From: UBA5951 sp009936885
Lineage (GTDB): Bacteria > Pseudomonadota > Alphaproteobacteria > Puniceispirillales > Puniceispirillaceae
Length of the DNA: 64,000 nt
NCBI GenBank assembly: GCA_937996625.1
Contig: CALKVA010000002.1
Location: forward strand, 1 to 64,000
Direction: 5' to 3'
Shown: in pieces, positions 45,276 through 55,271 of the stretch
Layout: every line of letters starts with the position of its first letter
Position numbering within the stretch: the stretch's first letter is position 1
Notes under the pieces: generated by a model
Told to the model about the DNA's origin: nothing
The model's database searches: none
Seen by the model: only the letters and a program-made list of their open reading frames with translations
Made by a program: the position numbers and the translations under genes

Positions 45276-46550
45276 CTAGCGTAGTATCGCCTTGCCCGCA
45301 TATTCGGATGTCAATCCTAGCGCATCTTCAATTCGTAATAGCTGATTATATTTTGCCAGCCTGTCTGAACGTGACAACGAGCCTGCTTTTATTTGACCTG
45401 CATTTGTTGCTACTGCCAAATCTGCAATAAAATTATCTTCAGTCTCACCTGACCGGTGGGAGATTATCACCCCAAATTCAGATTTTTGAGCCAGAGAAAT
45501 AGCGTTCATAGTCTCTGTTAATGTTCCTATCTGGTTCACTTTTATTAAAATCGCATTAGCTGATTTTTCGGTTATACCACGTGAAAGCCTTTTTGGATTT
45601 GTAACGAATAAATCATCGCCCACAATCTGAACCTTATCCCCCACAACAGATGTTAATTCAGCAAACCCCCTCCAATCATCCTCATCCAACGGATCTTCAA
45701 TGGATACTATTGGATGGTTAGCAGTCAAATCAGCCCACATTTTATTCATCTCTTTGTTGGTTAATGATTTTCCTTCTCCCGCAAGATGATACTTGCCATC
45801 TTTATAAAATTCAGATGCAGCCGCATCTAGCGCAATTACAATGTCCTCCCCAATTGAATAGCCTGCATTTTCAATGGCTTTGCTTACGAATTCCAAAGCC
45901 TCACCCGTGCTATTTAAAGCAGGCGCAAAACCACCTTCATCACCCACTGATGTTGCAAGCCCTTTCTGCATCAATCCTGATTTAAGAGCGTGAAAAATCT
46001 CAGCCCCCATCTGAAGGCCATCGGAAAAGCGATTTGCACCAATAGGCATGATCATAAATTCTTGAACATCTAATTTATTATCAGCATGGGCGCCGCCATT
46101 TAAAATATTCATCATAGGCGTTGGCAGAAGATGCGCATTTACCCCGCCCAAATACTGCCAAAGCGGCAATTTCACACTATCAGCAGCAGCGCGAGCAACC
46201 GCAAGGCTTACCCCTAAAATTGCATTTGCGCCTAAGCGTGATTTGTTTTCAGTCCCATCAAGCTCAATCAAATCTGTATCGATGCTGCGCTGGTCAAGCG
46301 CGTCAGTTCCCGATAACGAGTCAAAAATCTCATGATTTACCGCATGGACTGCCTTTAATACGCCTTTTCCATTATAAGAGCTTTTATCATTATCTCTTAA
46401 CTCTACTGCCTCATAGGCTCCTGTAGACGCACCAGATGGCACTGCAGCTCTTCCAACAGAACCATTCTCAAGAATCACATCTACTTCGATTGTTGGATTA
46501 CCGCGTGAGTCTAAAATTTGTCTTGCTTGAATATCAATAATGGCTGACAT
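45276..46550 (-). CDS. eno: Enolase
   Basis: A 424-residue glycolytic enzyme that interconverts 2-phosphoglycerate and phosphoenolpyruvate. Signature pieces are ARQILDSRGNPTIEVDV, GRAAVPSGASTG (substrate loop), LPTPMMNILNGGAHADN, SIEDPLDEDDW (metal ligands), ILIKVNQIGTLTETMNAI with the catalytic lysine, and SHRSGETEDNFIADLAV. Normal length. Confidence 0.97.
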   Translation of the reverse strand: MSAIIDIQARQILDSRGNPTIEVDVILENGSVGRAAVPSGASTGAYEAVELRDNDKSSYNGKGVLKAVHAVNHEIFDSLSGTDALDQRSIDTDLIELDGTENKSRLGANAILGVSLAVARAAADSVKLPLWQYLGGVNAHLLPTPMMNILNGGAHADNKLDVQEFMIMPIGANRFSDGLQMGAEIFHALKSGLMQKGLATSVGDEGGFAPALNSTGEALEFVSKAIENAGYSIGEDIVIALDAAASEFYKDGKYHLAGEGKSLTNKEMNKMWADLTANHPIVSIEDPLDEDDWRGFAELTSVVGDKVQIVGDDLFVTNPKRLSRGITEKSANAILIKVNQIGTLTETMNAISLAQKSEFGVIISHRSGETEDNFIADLAVATNAGQIKAGSLSRSDRLAKYNQLLRIEDALGLTSEYAGKAILR

Positions 46551-46633
46551 AGCTATCCTCTTTGCTAATTATTTATTTTTGGACGCCTAAAAAAGCATCC
46601 TTTTAATCGAATTATAAACTCACTTCGACGAAG

Positions 46634-47476
46634 TTACTTACTCATATGACATAAATTATGTATGGCACTTAACTGGGTTAAAAGAGATTGTATTTCATTG
46701 AGCGGCATCATGTTCGGCCCATCAGACGGCGCATTATCTGGGTCTTGATGGCTTTCCACAAAAACGCCGCTCACACCTGCTGCAACTGCTGCACGCGCTA
46801 ATATCGGCACAAACTCTCGCTGGCCACCAGATGTGCTGCCAAGCCCGCCTGGCTGCTGCACCGAATGCGTGGCATCAAATATAACAGGATACCCAAATTT
46901 CGCCATTTGAGGCAGAGAACGCATATCAGATACCAGTGTATTATATCCAAAGCTTGTACCACGTTCTGTTACTAAAATTTTGTGATTATCCGTTGATGCG
47001 ACTTTAGCAGCAACATGCTCCATATCCCAAGGGGCTAAAAACTGGCCTTTTTTTACATTTACAACAGCTCCTGATTTTCCAGCAGATATCAGCAAATCTG
47101 TTTGCCTGCATAAAAAAGCCGGTATTTGAAGTATATCAATAGTTTTCGATGCAATTTCGCATTGCTCAGATGTATGAACATCTGTAAGTACGGGGCATCC
47201 AAATTGATGTTTTACATCTTCTAAAATTCGTAAACCTTCTTCAATACCAACGCCTCTGGCAGAATTAGCAGATGTTCGATTGGCTTTGTCAAATGAGGAT
47301 TTATAAATAAAATTCATACCCGCAATTTGAGCAGCATTTAGGAGAGCCTCAGCATGAAACAATGCATGGTCACGCCCTTCAATTTGACACGGACCAGCGA
47401 TAAGCGCCAACGGCAAGCAAGACCCTATTTTAAAACTGCCCACATCAACGTGATGAATATCAGGATTTACAGACAT
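46634..47476 (-). CDS. kdsA: 3-deoxy-8-phosphooctulonate synthase (KDO-8-P synthase)
   Basis: A 280-residue enzyme that condenses phosphoenolpyruvate with arabinose 5-phosphate to make the lipid A core sugar KDO. Its presence indicates an LPS outer membrane. I start at the ATG at 47476, 8 bases after the pyrG stop; the longer frame to a TTG at 47521 would overlap pyrG by 38 bases. Key segments are ALIAGPCQIE, FIYKSSFDKANRTS, IQIPAFLCRQTDLL-type (LQIPAFLCRQTDLL), VNVKKGQFLAPWDM and FDATHSVQQPGG. Confidence 0.94.
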   Translation of the reverse strand: MSVNPDIHHVDVGSFKIGSCLPLALIAGPCQIEGRDHALFHAEALLNAAQIAGMNFIYKSSFDKANRTSANSARGVGIEEGLRILEDVKHQFGCPVLTDVHTSEQCEIASKTIDILQIPAFLCRQTDLLISAGKSGAVVNVKKGQFLAPWDMEHVAAKVASTDNHKILVTERGTSFGYNTLVSDMRSLPQMAKFGYPVIFDATHSVQQPGGLGSTSGGQREFVPILARAAVAAGVSGVFVESHQDPDNAPSDGPNMMPLNEIQSLLTQLSAIHNLCHMSK

Positions 47477-47483
47477 TAGTTTG

Positions 47484-49118
47484 CTATACCAATCTTGAAT
47501 GTTTTCCGGCAGCGGACACAAACTGAGTGAATAACGGATGCGGCTGAAACGGTTTTGACTTTAACTCAGGATGAAATTGCACTGCTATAAAAAAGGGATG
47601 ATCTTTTCGCTCTACAATTTCTGGAAGTCTTCCATCGGGCGATAATCCAGAAATATGCAAGCCAGCTTCTGCCAGTATTCTCTCATAGTTAATATTAACT
47701 TCATAGCGATGACGATGGCGCTCTGAGATTTTGTCAGACCCATAAATTCTATGTGCCAGACTTTCCTCTTTGATGAGACATTGATATGCCCCAAGGCGCA
47801 TTGTGCCTCCCATATCATCTAAATCTGTTCTTTGTTCAACTGAATTACCTGCAATCCATTCCGTCATCAAACCAACTAATAACTCACCCCCATCCCCAAA
47901 TTCACTAGAATTTGCATTAGTCAGATTTCCAAGCGTTCTAGCAGATTCCAAAACAGCCATTTGCATTCCAAAGCAAATCCCTAAAAAGGGGATATGTCTC
48001 TGTCTTGCATAGCGGATTGCATTTATTTTACCCTCAGAGCCTCGCTTGCCAAATCCCCCTGGGATTAGCAAGCCAGATACATCTGCTAGATGATGAGCAA
48101 GAATATCATCATTATCGGTTTCAAATAATTCGGAGTCTATCCATTCCACGTTAACCCGTAATTTATTCGCAATACCGCCATGCGTAATCGCCTCACCAAG
48201 AGACTTATAGCTATCCTGAAGAGAGGTATATTTACCAACAATAGCAATGGTTATCTCGCCCTCAGGATTTTCATAATCATGAGCAATTGATATCCATCTA
48301 TTCAGGTCAGGCTTTGTATCATCTAATTTAAAATGACGACAAATTTGTGTATCAAACCCCTGCTCATTATAAGCCAGAGGAACATAATAAATACTGCTCG
48401 CATCCTCTGCGATAATCACATCATCACCATCTACGTTGCAAAATTGACCAATTTTGTTTTTTTGCTCTGTGGGTACTGGTTGCTCTGTTCGGCATAAAAG
48501 AATGTCTGGTTGCAGGCCTACGGACTGTAACTCTTTGACAGAATGCTGGGTCGGTTTTGTTTTAAGCTCCCCTGCGGCATGAATGTAGGGAAGTAAGGTT
48601 ACATGAACAATACAAGAGCCATTACTTCCAAGCTCATTTCGCAATTGTCTTATTGCCTCCAGAAAAGGCAGTGATTCAATATCGCCGACCGTACCTCCGA
48701 TTTCACATAAAACAAAATCTTCATCTGTAATATCATTGCGCACAAACTCTTTAATAGCGTCTGTTACGTGCGGAATGACTTGTATGGTGGCGCCTAGATA
48801 GTCCCCCCTGCGCTCTCTTGCCAAAACATCTGAATAAATCCGGCCAGTAGTCACATTATCTGTTTTTTTGGTAGTAACGCCCGTAAATCTCTCATAATGT
48901 CCGAGGTCTAAATCTGTTTCTGCGCCATCATCTGTAACAAACACCTCCCCATGTTGGGTAGGAGACATCGTGCCAGGGTCAACATTTAAATAAGGGTCAA
49001 GCTTTCGAAGTCTAACCTTATACCCTCTCAGCTGTAATAATGAGCCCAGAACTGCAGAGGCTAAACCTTTGCCAAGTGATGAGACAACACCGCCAGTAAT
49101 AAAAATATAACGGGTCAT
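47484..49118 (-). CDS. pyrG: CTP synthase
   Basis: A 544-residue enzyme that aminates UTP to CTP. The synthetase domain begins TRYIFITGGVVSSLGKGLAS (P-loop) and includes KLDPYLNVDPGTMSP and CEIGGTVGDIESLPF. The C-terminal glutaminase has the catalytic cysteine in LGICFGMQ and the His-Glu pair in VQFHPELKSKP. Full length. The secG-pyrG-kdsA-eno order is common in alphaproteobacteria. Confidence 0.97.
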   Translation of the reverse strand: MTRYIFITGGVVSSLGKGLASAVLGSLLQLRGYKVRLRKLDPYLNVDPGTMSPTQHGEVFVTDDGAETDLDLGHYERFTGVTTKKTDNVTTGRIYSDVLARERRGDYLGATIQVIPHVTDAIKEFVRNDITDEDFVLCEIGGTVGDIESLPFLEAIRQLRNELGSNGSCIVHVTLLPYIHAAGELKTKPTQHSVKELQSVGLQPDILLCRTEQPVPTEQKNKIGQFCNVDGDDVIIAEDASSIYYVPLAYNEQGFDTQICRHFKLDDTKPDLNRWISIAHDYENPEGEITIAIVGKYTSLQDSYKSLGEAITHGGIANKLRVNVEWIDSELFETDNDDILAHHLADVSGLLIPGGFGKRGSEGKINAIRYARQRHIPFLGICFGMQMAVLESARTLGNLTNANSSEFGDGGELLVGLMTEWIAGNSVEQRTDLDDMGGTMRLGAYQCLIKEESLAHRIYGSDKISERHRHRYEVNINYERILAEAGLHISGLSPDGRLPEIVERKDHPFFIAVQFHPELKSKPFQPHPLFTQFVSAAGKHSRLV

Positions 49119-49173
49119 CTGCGCTCTCTTAATCTTTGATTAATGCGCATGAGACTCTTATAAACACTCATTA

Positions 49174-49482
49174 TTATTGCTCGGTTGGAACTGTCGGTGT
49201 TTCTGGAATAACCGGGGCAGACTGAATAACCTCATCCACGATGGAGGGTGCTTGACGACCATTCCCTGCCAATATCGCCAACCCTATTGACGTTATAAAA
49301 AATGCAGCAGCCAGAATTGCAGTCACTCTGGTTAACAGGTTAGCGGTGCCTCTAGCAGACATAAAGCCGCCACCGCCGCCGCCGCCAATACCAAGTGCGC
49401 CGCCTTCGCTTCGCTGTAACAAAACAACACCTACTAATGCAACAGCAATCATAATATGAATAGTCAATAATATGGTTGTCAT
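49174..49482 (-). CDS. secG: Preprotein translocase subunit SecG
   Basis: A 102-residue membrane protein that assists SecYE. Two membrane segments (about residues 2-20 and 50-72) flank the usual loop LQRSEGGALGIGGGGGGGFM, which here has an extended glycine run, then SARGTANLLTRVTAILA. The acidic/proline-rich tail is typical of alphaproteobacteria. Located between tpiA and pyrG. Confidence 0.95.
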   Translation of the reverse strand: MTTILLTIHIMIAVALVGVVLLQRSEGGALGIGGGGGGGFMSARGTANLLTRVTAILAAAFFITSIGLAILAGNGRQAPSIVDEVIQSAPVIPETPTVPTEQ

Positions 49483-49576
49483 ACTTTCACCGATTTCAAG
49501 CTAATTCGTTATTCTTGTAAAACATCGCTTTGCAAAAGGCAAAGCTAAAAATAACTTATATTAAAACAAGCAAACC

Positions 49577-50308
49577 CTAAATACAGATCTGTTTAAATTT
49601 ATCAGAACTAAGAGAAGCTCCACCTACAAGAACGCCATCCACGCTTGCAAGCGACTTAATGTCTTTTGCGTTATCTGGGTTAACAGAACCCCCATATAAA
49701 ACTGTCGTCTCTTTGGGTGGGTTCGGGGTATCTTTAAGCAGTTTTTTGATAAATTGATGAATAAGATCAATTTCTTCTAGCGCTGGGACAAGACCGGTGC
49801 CTATCGCCCAAACAGGCTCATACGCAATGATGTAATTAAGATTAGCAAGGCTGGTATCATTAAGAACAGAGAGCTGAACCTTCAAAATCTCTCTGGTTGT
49901 TCCTTCGATATAGTGCTGATGCATCTCCCCCACACAAAAAATTACCTTCAGGCCAGCATTATGTGCTGTACGTAATTTATCCAATAGAAGCAGGTTATCT
50001 TCAGCATGATATTGGCGCCTTTCAGAATGACCTAGAATCACCCAATGAGCGCCAGTGCCAGATATCATTTGAGCACTTACTTCTCCTGTAAAGGCCCCAT
50101 TTTCATGAGCACTGCAATCCTGCGCTCCAGTTTGAATAGATGTATTTTTACACCTATCCGTCACGTCGCTTAAATATATCGTTGGAGGACACAGAATTAG
50201 GCTAGAACCATCTAACAAATTGGGAAGAATATTATCTTTAATTTGAGATAGAATAGATTTCACAAAGTTGTTATCTCCATTCATCTTCCAATTTGCTGCG
50301 TAAATCAT
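49577..50308 (-). CDS. tpiA: Triosephosphate isomerase
   Basis: A 243-residue glycolytic TIM barrel. Active-site lysine in AANWKMNG, electrophilic histidine in VILGHSERRQY, catalytic glutamate in IAYEPVWAIGTG, and phosphate-binding loops VLYGGSVNPDNA and GVLVGGASL. Normal length. Divergent from ppiD. Confidence 0.97.
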   Translation of the reverse strand: MIYAANWKMNGDNNFVKSILSQIKDNILPNLLDGSSLILCPPTIYLSDVTDRCKNTSIQTGAQDCSAHENGAFTGEVSAQMISGTGAHWVILGHSERRQYHAEDNLLLLDKLRTAHNAGLKVIFCVGEMHQHYIEGTTREILKVQLSVLNDTSLANLNYIIAYEPVWAIGTGLVPALEEIDLIHQFIKKLLKDTPNPPKETTVLYGGSVNPDNAKDIKSLASVDGVLVGGASLSSDKFKQICI

Positions 50309-50522
50309 TTATCTCTCCTAAAAAATGCGCATTTTAAGTCTGTATAGATTTATTACAGAAAATATACGAAAAACTTACAAAATCAAAATCGCCTTTGGTT
50401 CAAGCTCTCTTTATAAAAAAAATATCCAGTTTTTATCTGTAGCTTTGACGTTATGTTAAAGCCCTGTTAGAAACTAACTTAGTGAATTATTCAACCAATA
50501 GATAAAAGGGTTAGCAAACTCT

Positions 50523-52394
50523 ATGTTACAATCATTGAGAACAGGCTCAAAATCGCCATTTATGAAAGTCTTTTTAGTGTTTCTTGCAGGTGGTTTTGCC
50601 ATTTGGGGAATAGGTGATGTATCAACTGGCTTATTTGGCCCCGGAGACAAAGCCATAAAAGCAGGCTCACAATCTGTATCATCTCTAGAGGTGGCGCAGG
50701 AATTTGATTTCATCAGGCGCTCTCAATATAATAGTATTTCAACAGGAGATGCTATTCAATTCGGCTTGTTAAATGATGTGATTTCACGAATGGCTCGAAT
50801 TACATTATTTGAGGCAGAAGCCGATACATTAAACATCGTATCAACGCGTGAAATGCAAAAAACTGCCTTGCTTAGACAAACTGCATTTCAAGATGAAACA
50901 GGCGCTTTCTCTCAGGGTAGGTTTTTGCGCGCATTATCGCAGGCAGGGCTCACTGAAGATGCGTATCTGCAACAGCTCGACAAAACCATCCTATCACAGC
51001 AAATTGCTGATACGGTTTCTATGGGGGCAAAATACCCAGAGCGCATATCTAAAGAGTTTGCCAAATATGAATTAGAGCGTCGAACAGCACAGCTTATAAG
51101 TTTCGATATTAATCCAGAGGAACAACCATTGCCTCAGGAAAACGAACTGCGAGAATGGTTTGATGCTAACTCTGATGCGTATGATGCAACCAAGCTAAGA
51201 GATTTAAGATACCTTTTAATCTCTCCTGAAGCCCTTATTGACGAGGTAGAGGTAACAGATAATGAAATGCAGGAAGCGTTTGAGCAACGCGGTGATGAAT
51301 TTGCAACACCAGAGAGGCGCGTTGTACGCCAGATGGTGTTTGATACAGCAGAGCAAGCATTAGCAGCAAGAAACGCCATTGATTCTGGAACAGATTTTAC
51401 AGAAGTTGCGAACAATCTTCTTGGATTAACACAAGAAGATATCTTTCTTGGGGATGTCACCTATAACGATGTGGATGCAATAATGGCAGATGCTATTTTT
51501 AATGCAGAAGCTGGGGAGCTCATAGGCCCTACCGAATCTTTGTTTGGTCATAATCTTGCTATTGTTGATGTTATTATTTTGGGAAGCAGTGATTCATTTG
51601 AAGATGTAAAAGAAGAAATAGAAACAATATTAAAGAATGAAAACGCTGTTAATCTTGTTTATGACAAACTAACTACAATAGAAGATGCGCTTGGAACAGG
51701 GGCAACACTTCAAGAGGTTGCCTCAGCAAATGGGGTTGAGAGCAAAACCATTATCGGCGTTGACCAACAAGGCAATAATATTGATGGCAATCCGTTCCTC
51801 GGCTCTGAGGGCGATATTATATCCCTAGTTGAATTTCTTGAAACAAGCTGGTCTACTGAGTTAGGTGAAATAAGCACAGTTGTGGACGCAGGCGACGATA
51901 GCTATTTTGTAGTAGAACCAACAGGTGAAAGCGAGGCAAGAAAACGGACTTTTGAAGAAGTCAGAAACCGCGTTTTAGCCGATTACAATCTTAAAAATGC
52001 AATCACAGCGGCAGAAGCAAAAGCCAAAGCACATCTGCGCATTGGCCCCACTATTTTTAATGATACGTCAGCTACCACACCATTTCGTCGCTCCGCTGTT
52101 GGACTTGACGATGCTAATGCAAGGCTAATCGCTCAGACAGTTTTTGAGCAACCGGTTGATGCGGCTAAAATCGTCAAAACTGGAAGCGAGATATTAATCG
52201 TTAGAACAGCTAAAATACTACCTGCAACTGAAACTGAAGTTACCGATACAGCAAAATTCTATTCATCTCAATTAAATCAAGCAGCCGCTCAAAATATTTC
52301 AGAAGCACTTTCAGCAAGTTTGTCAGAAATCCATAAATTAGAGCTTTACCCTGGAATGGTGCAACAATTATTGTTGGGACAAAGCAACCAATAA
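50523..52394 (+). CDS. ppiD: PpiD-like periplasmic folding chaperone (SurA-N/parvulin type)
   Basis: A 623-residue inner-membrane-anchored periplasmic chaperone. A membrane anchor (about residues 14-34, FMKVFLVFLAGGFAIWGIGD) is followed by a SurA-N-like helical domain with FSQGRFLRALSQAGLTEDAY. A parvulin-like domain comes next (about residues 260-350, from ATPERRVVRQMVF to FGHNLAIVDVI), then a C-terminal helical region. The parvulin part lacks an obviously intact isomerase signature, as is often so in PpiD. Upstream of trpE, a common alphaproteobacterial pairing. Confidence 0.9.
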   Translation: MLQSLRTGSKSPFMKVFLVFLAGGFAIWGIGDVSTGLFGPGDKAIKAGSQSVSSLEVAQEFDFIRRSQYNSISTGDAIQFGLLNDVISRMARITLFEAEADTLNIVSTREMQKTALLRQTAFQDETGAFSQGRFLRALSQAGLTEDAYLQQLDKTILSQQIADTVSMGAKYPERISKEFAKYELERRTAQLISFDINPEEQPLPQENELREWFDANSDAYDATKLRDLRYLLISPEALIDEVEVTDNEMQEAFEQRGDEFATPERRVVRQMVFDTAEQALAARNAIDSGTDFTEVANNLLGLTQEDIFLGDVTYNDVDAIMADAIFNAEAGELIGPTESLFGHNLAIVDVIILGSSDSFEDVKEEIETILKNENAVNLVYDKLTTIEDALGTGATLQEVASANGVESKTIIGVDQQGNNIDGNPFLGSEGDIISLVEFLETSWSTELGEISTVVDAGDDSYFVVEPTGESEARKRTFEEVRNRVLADYNLKNAITAAEAKAKAHLRIGPTIFNDTSATTPFRRSAVGLDDANARLIAQTVFEQPVDAAKIVKTGSEILIVRTAKILPATETEVTDTAKFYSSQLNQAAAQNISEALSASLSEIHKLELYPGMVQQLLLGQSNQ

Positions 52395-52432
52395 CAAAAT
52401 GGGTGTATCCAAGAAAAAAGTTAGGTATCGGG

Positions 52433-53950
52433 ATGAATAGCAACAATTCACACCAAGAATACGAGCCGTTTTTAGAAAACTATTCACAAGGCAAAAATCA
52501 GATTTGCTACCGGGTATTGCTTGCTGATACACAAACTGCCGTTGCCGCTATGCTCAAATTATCACAGCAGGATTCTTATTCTTGCCTACTTGAATCTGTA
52601 GAAGGCGGAAAAGTTAGAGGTCGGTTTTCTATTATCGCGATAGAGCCAGATTTAATTTGGCGCTGCAGAGATAACTTGGTTGAGACAAACCGAAATCCTA
52701 CTGAGAATCCAGATGAATTCTTGTCTGAGCATTCCCAAAACCCACTAGAGGATCTGCGTGCGGTTTTAGCCGAAGGTAAAATGGAAAATACACTTCCACT
52801 CGCGCCGATGGCATCAGGATTATTCGGCTATTTCGGTTATGACATGATACGCCATGTTGAGGCGATACCTGCAAATAATCCTGACGTTTTATCCCACTAT
52901 GATAGTGTATTTATAAGACCTTCTATTGTAGCCATTTTTGACAGGCTGGAAGATACTATTACCCTTGCTACACAAATACGATATGATGCTAGTATAACTG
53001 CCGAAGATGGCTGGAAAAATGCACAGATGCGCATTGCAGCAGCTGAGCGCAAATTAAATTCGGCACTCGAAATTGATGAGCCTGATAAAAACTTAGAAAA
53101 ATTTAAGGATGTATCTGCTAATTTATCAAAATCACGATATATAGATATGGTAAAGTCTGCTAAAGAATATATTACCAATGGTGATATATTTCAGGTTGTT
53201 CTATCACAGCGGTTTTCAATACCATTTACATTATCACCTATGGCACTTTACAGAAGCTTACGGCGTTTAAACCCCTCTCCTTTTTTATATTGTTTTCACC
53301 TTAAAAATCTAGGCATTGTAGGCTCAAGCCCAGAAATCCTAGTCAGGCTCCGTGATGGCGAAGTTACAATAAGACCCGTTGCTGGCACCCGAAAAAGAGG
53401 TGCAACAGAGCAAGAGGATCAAGAGAATGCGGCCAGTCTACTCGCAGATATAAAAGAAAGAGCAGAACATTTAATGCTTTTGGATTTGGGACGAAATGAT
53501 GTTGGCAGAGTAAGCGCTCCTGGAACCGTTCGTGTGGGATCAAATTTTGAAGTTGAATATTACTCTCATGTAATGCATGTCGCATCTGAGGTTCGCGGTA
53601 GGATTCGCCCAGAATTTGATGCCATCGACGCCTTAATGGCTGGGTTTCCTGCTGGCACAGTGTCTGGCGCACCGAAAATTCGAGCTATGCAAATTATTGA
53701 CGAGCTGGAGCCTGACAAGAGAGGCATCTATGCTGGTTCCATTGGTTATATTGGTGCAGCAGGCGAAATGGATACCTGCATTGCACTTCGTACAGCTATT
53801 ATTGACGGCAACGAGATGCATATTCAAGCTGGTGCGGGCATTGTATATGATAGTGACCCAGAATCAGAGTATGAAGAATGCCAGAATAAAGCACGTGCTA
53901 TTATAAGAGCAGCTGAGGATGCCATTATACTTGCCAAACAAAGCCAATGA
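52433..53950 (+). CDS. trpE: Anthranilate synthase component I
   Basis: A 505-residue enzyme for the first step of tryptophan synthesis, chorismate to anthranilate, with TrpG supplying ammonia. N-terminal feedback region (SCLLESVEGGKVRGRFSIIA). Catalytic part: GDIFQVVLSQRF, FLYCFHLKNLGIVGSSPEIL, IRPVAGTRKRGAT, DLGRNDVGRVS and AGFPAGTVSGAPKIRAMQII. The ATG at 52433 has GGTATCGGG before it; a GTG at 52403, 8 bases after the ppiD stop, is an alternative. No trpG lies next to it here; a LysE-type exporter gene follows with a 4-base overlap. Confidence 0.95.
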   Translation: MNSNNSHQEYEPFLENYSQGKNQICYRVLLADTQTAVAAMLKLSQQDSYSCLLESVEGGKVRGRFSIIAIEPDLIWRCRDNLVETNRNPTENPDEFLSEHSQNPLEDLRAVLAEGKMENTLPLAPMASGLFGYFGYDMIRHVEAIPANNPDVLSHYDSVFIRPSIVAIFDRLEDTITLATQIRYDASITAEDGWKNAQMRIAAAERKLNSALEIDEPDKNLEKFKDVSANLSKSRYIDMVKSAKEYITNGDIFQVVLSQRFSIPFTLSPMALYRSLRRLNPSPFLYCFHLKNLGIVGSSPEILVRLRDGEVTIRPVAGTRKRGATEQEDQENAASLLADIKERAEHLMLLDLGRNDVGRVSAPGTVRVGSNFEVEYYSHVMHVASEVRGRIRPEFDAIDALMAGFPAGTVSGAPKIRAMQIIDELEPDKRGIYAGSIGYIGAAGEMDTCIALRTAIIDGNEMHIQAGAGIVYDSDPESEYEECQNKARAIIRAAEDAIILAKQSQ

Positions 53951-54546
53951 CACTCGCCACCCTTGTTAGTTTTTTCATGTTTGCCCTGATGGCAGCAATT
54001 ACGCCTGGCCCAAATAATATTATGCTCGCCGCTTCTGGGGCTAATTATGGATTTAGGCGCACCCTGCCTCACATTATCGGAATTTGTTTTGGATTTGGGT
54101 GTCTTGTTATTGCAGGAGGGTTAGGAGTTGGACGCTTTTTAGAGACATTTCCACAGTTTTTTTCTATCCTGAAGGTGCTGGCCTTATTATTTTTGCTCTA
54201 TCTTGTCTGGAAGGTAGGAACGGCATCTTCGCCAAAATTATCGCCTGATAGTGAACCAATGCGGTTTCACACAGCGGCTCTTTTTCAATGGGTTAATCCC
54301 AAAGGTGTAACCGTAGTGATAAGCGCAATCGCTGCTTATTTAGAAACAGCATCCAGCATTTGGCAAGCATTGCCCATGATGGTAATCGTTTTTGTGCTCG
54401 TTACAGCTATTAGCACTTGCCTTTGGGCTTTTATCGGAAGTGCTATTTCTGATTTTTTATCTAACAGGCACTACAGAATCACCTTTAACGTAACAATGGC
54501 GATTGCCCTTTTGCTATCTATGTTGCCTGCCATATTATCTATCTGA
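53947..54546 (+). CDS. LysE/RhtB-family exporter
   Basis: A 199-residue membrane protein. The conserved start FFMFALMAAITPGPNNIMLA is the LysE/RhtB signature with the APGPN-type turn. About five to six membrane segments follow, and FQWVNPKGVTVVISAI near residue 115 is the second family motif. It probably exports amino acids or related compounds. The 4-base overlap with trpE suggests co-expression, so an aromatic compound is one possible substrate, but that is speculative. Confidence 0.88.
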   Translation: MTLATLVSFFMFALMAAITPGPNNIMLAASGANYGFRRTLPHIIGICFGFGCLVIAGGLGVGRFLETFPQFFSILKVLALLFLLYLVWKVGTASSPKLSPDSEPMRFHTAALFQWVNPKGVTVVISAIAAYLETASSIWQALPMMVIVFVLVTAISTCLWAFIGSAISDFLSNRHYRITFNVTMAIALLLSMLPAILSI

Positions 54547-54619
54547 TATATTGACTGAAACCATAACAACTGAAAACATAGCGACTGGAAATCCAAATAT
54601 TTAGCAATAGATTGAGAAA

Positions 54620-54696
<77 letters not shown>

Positions 54697-54741
54697 ACAG
54701 ATTTGTTTTATATATATAAGATGACACAATTCCAAGCATAA

Positions 54742-55218
54742 TTAACAACACATAGGTAAATTTTTTGCAGATAGTAAAGCGCCTGGCGTAATCTTGCGTA
54801 ATTGTGCCTGTCCAGCATTAATTTCAAGCACATATTGTACTGGTAATAATGACGATATAATTCGCAACGAACCTTTTTGTGCGCTTTTTTCTATATGAAC
54901 AACACGGTAATCTGAATCAATAAATAATATATCCAGATTAATAAGTGTGTTTTTCATCCAAAACTGACGAGGTGAACTGGTATTCCACATAAATAACATG
55001 CCTTCATCATCCGCTAAACGCTCCCTGAACATTAATCCTGTGGCTTTTTCAGCCTCACTTCGTGCAAATTCTACATTAAATTTCTGCAATTTGCCGTCAG
55101 TTGTTGCTATTTCAACCTGTCCTTTACGCTCAAATAATGCAAAAGAGAAATTGGGATAGAATAAAATAATCGCAAACAAAAAAGTAATTAGGTTTAATTT
55201 GATAGAATGGTGTTTCAT
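54742..55218 (-). CDS. DUF192 family secreted protein
   Basis: A 158-residue exported protein with an N-terminal signal (about residues 8-27, LITFLFAIILFYPNFSFA). The DUF192 core is clear: FNVEFARSEAEKATGLMFRE, then DDEGMLFMWNTSSPRQFWMK, NTLINLDILFID and VQYVLEINAG. The fold is known but the function is not. Co-oriented with the deacetylase-family gene, 53 bases downstream of it. Confidence 0.9.
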   Translation of the reverse strand: MKHHSIKLNLITFLFAIILFYPNFSFALFERKGQVEIATTDGKLQKFNVEFARSEAEKATGLMFRERLADDEGMLFMWNTSSPRQFWMKNTLINLDILFIDSDYRVVHIEKSAQKGSLRIISSLLPVQYVLEINAGQAQLRKITPGALLSAKNLPMCC

Positions 55219-55271
55219 TTTTTATCTTATTTATATATTAAGATGTAACAGAAGAGAAGAATGTAGATATA

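Noticed and set aside
47477..47521. A longer KdsA starting at TTG 47521 and overlapping pyrG by 38 bases
   Set aside because: The ATG at 47476 gives a length typical of the family and sits just after the pyrG stop; the extra residues are only pyrG read in another frame.
52403..52432. TrpE start at GTG 52403
   Set aside because: Possible, but the ATG at 52433 has a purine-rich site before it and the ten extra residues look unlike the family N-terminus. Kept only as an alternative.
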